A stretch of DNA of 64,000 nt from Aspidapion aeneum. Its lineage: Eukaryota; Arthropoda; Insecta; Coleoptera; Brentidae. Location of the stretch: the NCBI GenBank assembly GCA_963576565.1, contig OY755046.1, forward strand, positions 69,221,719-69,285,718, given 5' to 3'. The notes beneath the pieces are model-generated. The model was given only the letters and a program-made list of their open reading frames with translations. It did no database searches and had not been told where the DNA came from. Each line of letters starts with the position of its first letter. Position 1 is the stretch's first letter. The translations under genes were made by a program, and so were the position numbers. Positions 63,251 to 64,000 of this stretch are shown here, piece by piece.

Positions 63251-64000
63251 TTTAAGATTTATGCTAATTATAAGAGTATTAAAACAGTTTTAGGTACTTC
63301 TACATACTTTTATGATACCTCAACATCTATCAAAAATGCCACCACAGAATTCGTTACTAATACAAAATTGCAAAATGTTAACAACACAACTTGTAGAAAC
63401 CACAAAAACTTAAAGCAAAAAAAAGCAACTACAACAGCTAAAAAATTAAATACTTTACCAAAATGAACAAATACAGCTCCTATAATTACTATCAAAATTC
63501 AACTAACTACTTTATCCACTAATACAATTTAAAAAATTCAAAAACAACAAGAAATGTAATCACAACACCAAAAATTCTAGTTAAAACCTAGTAGTAGACC
63601 TACTGCAAAACCTTACACAACTTCAACAACAACCAAGAAGCCTACAAAAGCTGGGACACAAACAAAAAAACCAACAATTCCACCAAAAGAACCAATTATT
63701 CAGAAATATACTACAAAAAAGTAAAGTATATTGCCCAATTAAGATAAAAGTATTGAAACAAATGATGTTGGTGATGTACCAAATAATGAGAAGAGTGAAG
63801 AAATTCTAAGTGATGAAGACTTTTTACATTATGATGAAAAAGAGGAGTTTGAAGGTCCTTTATTTGAACACCACCATCCAGAACTTACAGAAATCATAAC
63901 AATTCATGGACATGAAGACACATCAAATGTCAAAACAATATTTATAATAGTGGCTGGTTGCTGTGGTGTAGCAGTAGTTGCACTATTTGGGGTAATATTA
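63251..64000 (+). pseudogene. Tandem duplicate of the receptor-like gene's terminal exon
   Basis: After the stop at 63250, 63290 onward repeats the last exon and its acceptor (TTTTAG then GTACTTCTACATACTTTTATG). The Thr-rich 5' half carries several indels and in-frame stops. The 3' half from about 63750 is almost identical to 62863-63110, including the TM segment. The window ends within it. It cannot supply a functional alternative last exon. Confidence 0.85.

Overview
The window is nuclear DNA of an insect, very probably a large, AT-rich and repeat-laden genome; a beetle is likely but that is inference. The evidence is spliced genes with GT/AG introns, a 340-residue G protein beta subunit of the metazoan type, a Tret1-like sugar transporter exon, an ANKRD16 orthologue and a sushi/MAM/somatomedin-B receptor-like gene. 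These sit in a sea of non-LTR retrotransposon fragments, a Penelope fragment, hAT, PIF/Harbinger, Tigger/pogo and mariner-type elements, tRNA-derived SINE sequence, foldbacks and minisatellites. No bacterial or viral gene organisation is present.

Layout. 1-2165: a minus-strand SINE, a 1.2 kb terminal-inverted-repeat element and a retrotransposon scrap. 2256-5725: the terminal exon of a Tret1-like transporter followed by three progressively decayed tandem copies, one split by a hAT MITE. 5938-11130: nested DNA elements and repeats. 11200-13870: a promoter-like segment (YY1-type and CRE motifs, conserved GTAAG donors) and partial tandem copies of it, possibly the distant 5' end of the G beta gene. 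14-21 kb: retrotransposon 3' ends, a hairpin-bounded repeat module and hAT elements. 21396-28306: the complete coding region of G beta (seven coding exons, + strand), introns packed with MITEs, a minisatellite, a retrotransposon fragment and a Penelope GIY-YIG fragment. 28.6-42 kb: gene-poor, dominated by long inverted repeats, two of them nested. 42240-45176: ANKRD16 (two coding exons, - strand) with a broken partial duplicate just downstream. 45300-55535: RNase H retrotransposon fragment, decayed Harbinger element, long-TIR MITE, and an RTE-like retrotransposon split by a second copy of the 1.2 kb element seen at the left edge. 56016-63250: the 3' eight exons of a single-pass membrane protein (two sushi, MAM, somatomedin B, Thr-rich stalk, TM). 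63251-64000: a decayed tandem copy of its last exon running off the window.

The host genes are functionally unrelated: sugar import, G protein signalling, ankyrin-mediated proofreading and a cell-surface receptor-like protein. The best candidate for something undescribed is a set of non-autonomous DNA elements (202-1403, 6100-7892, 8387-9366, 53855-55054). They share CCCA... ends and a 2-bp TT/AA target duplication, and each family carries its own degenerate short motif repeated along the element. Three of the four insertions can be checked inside this window against an interrupted reading frame or repeat.
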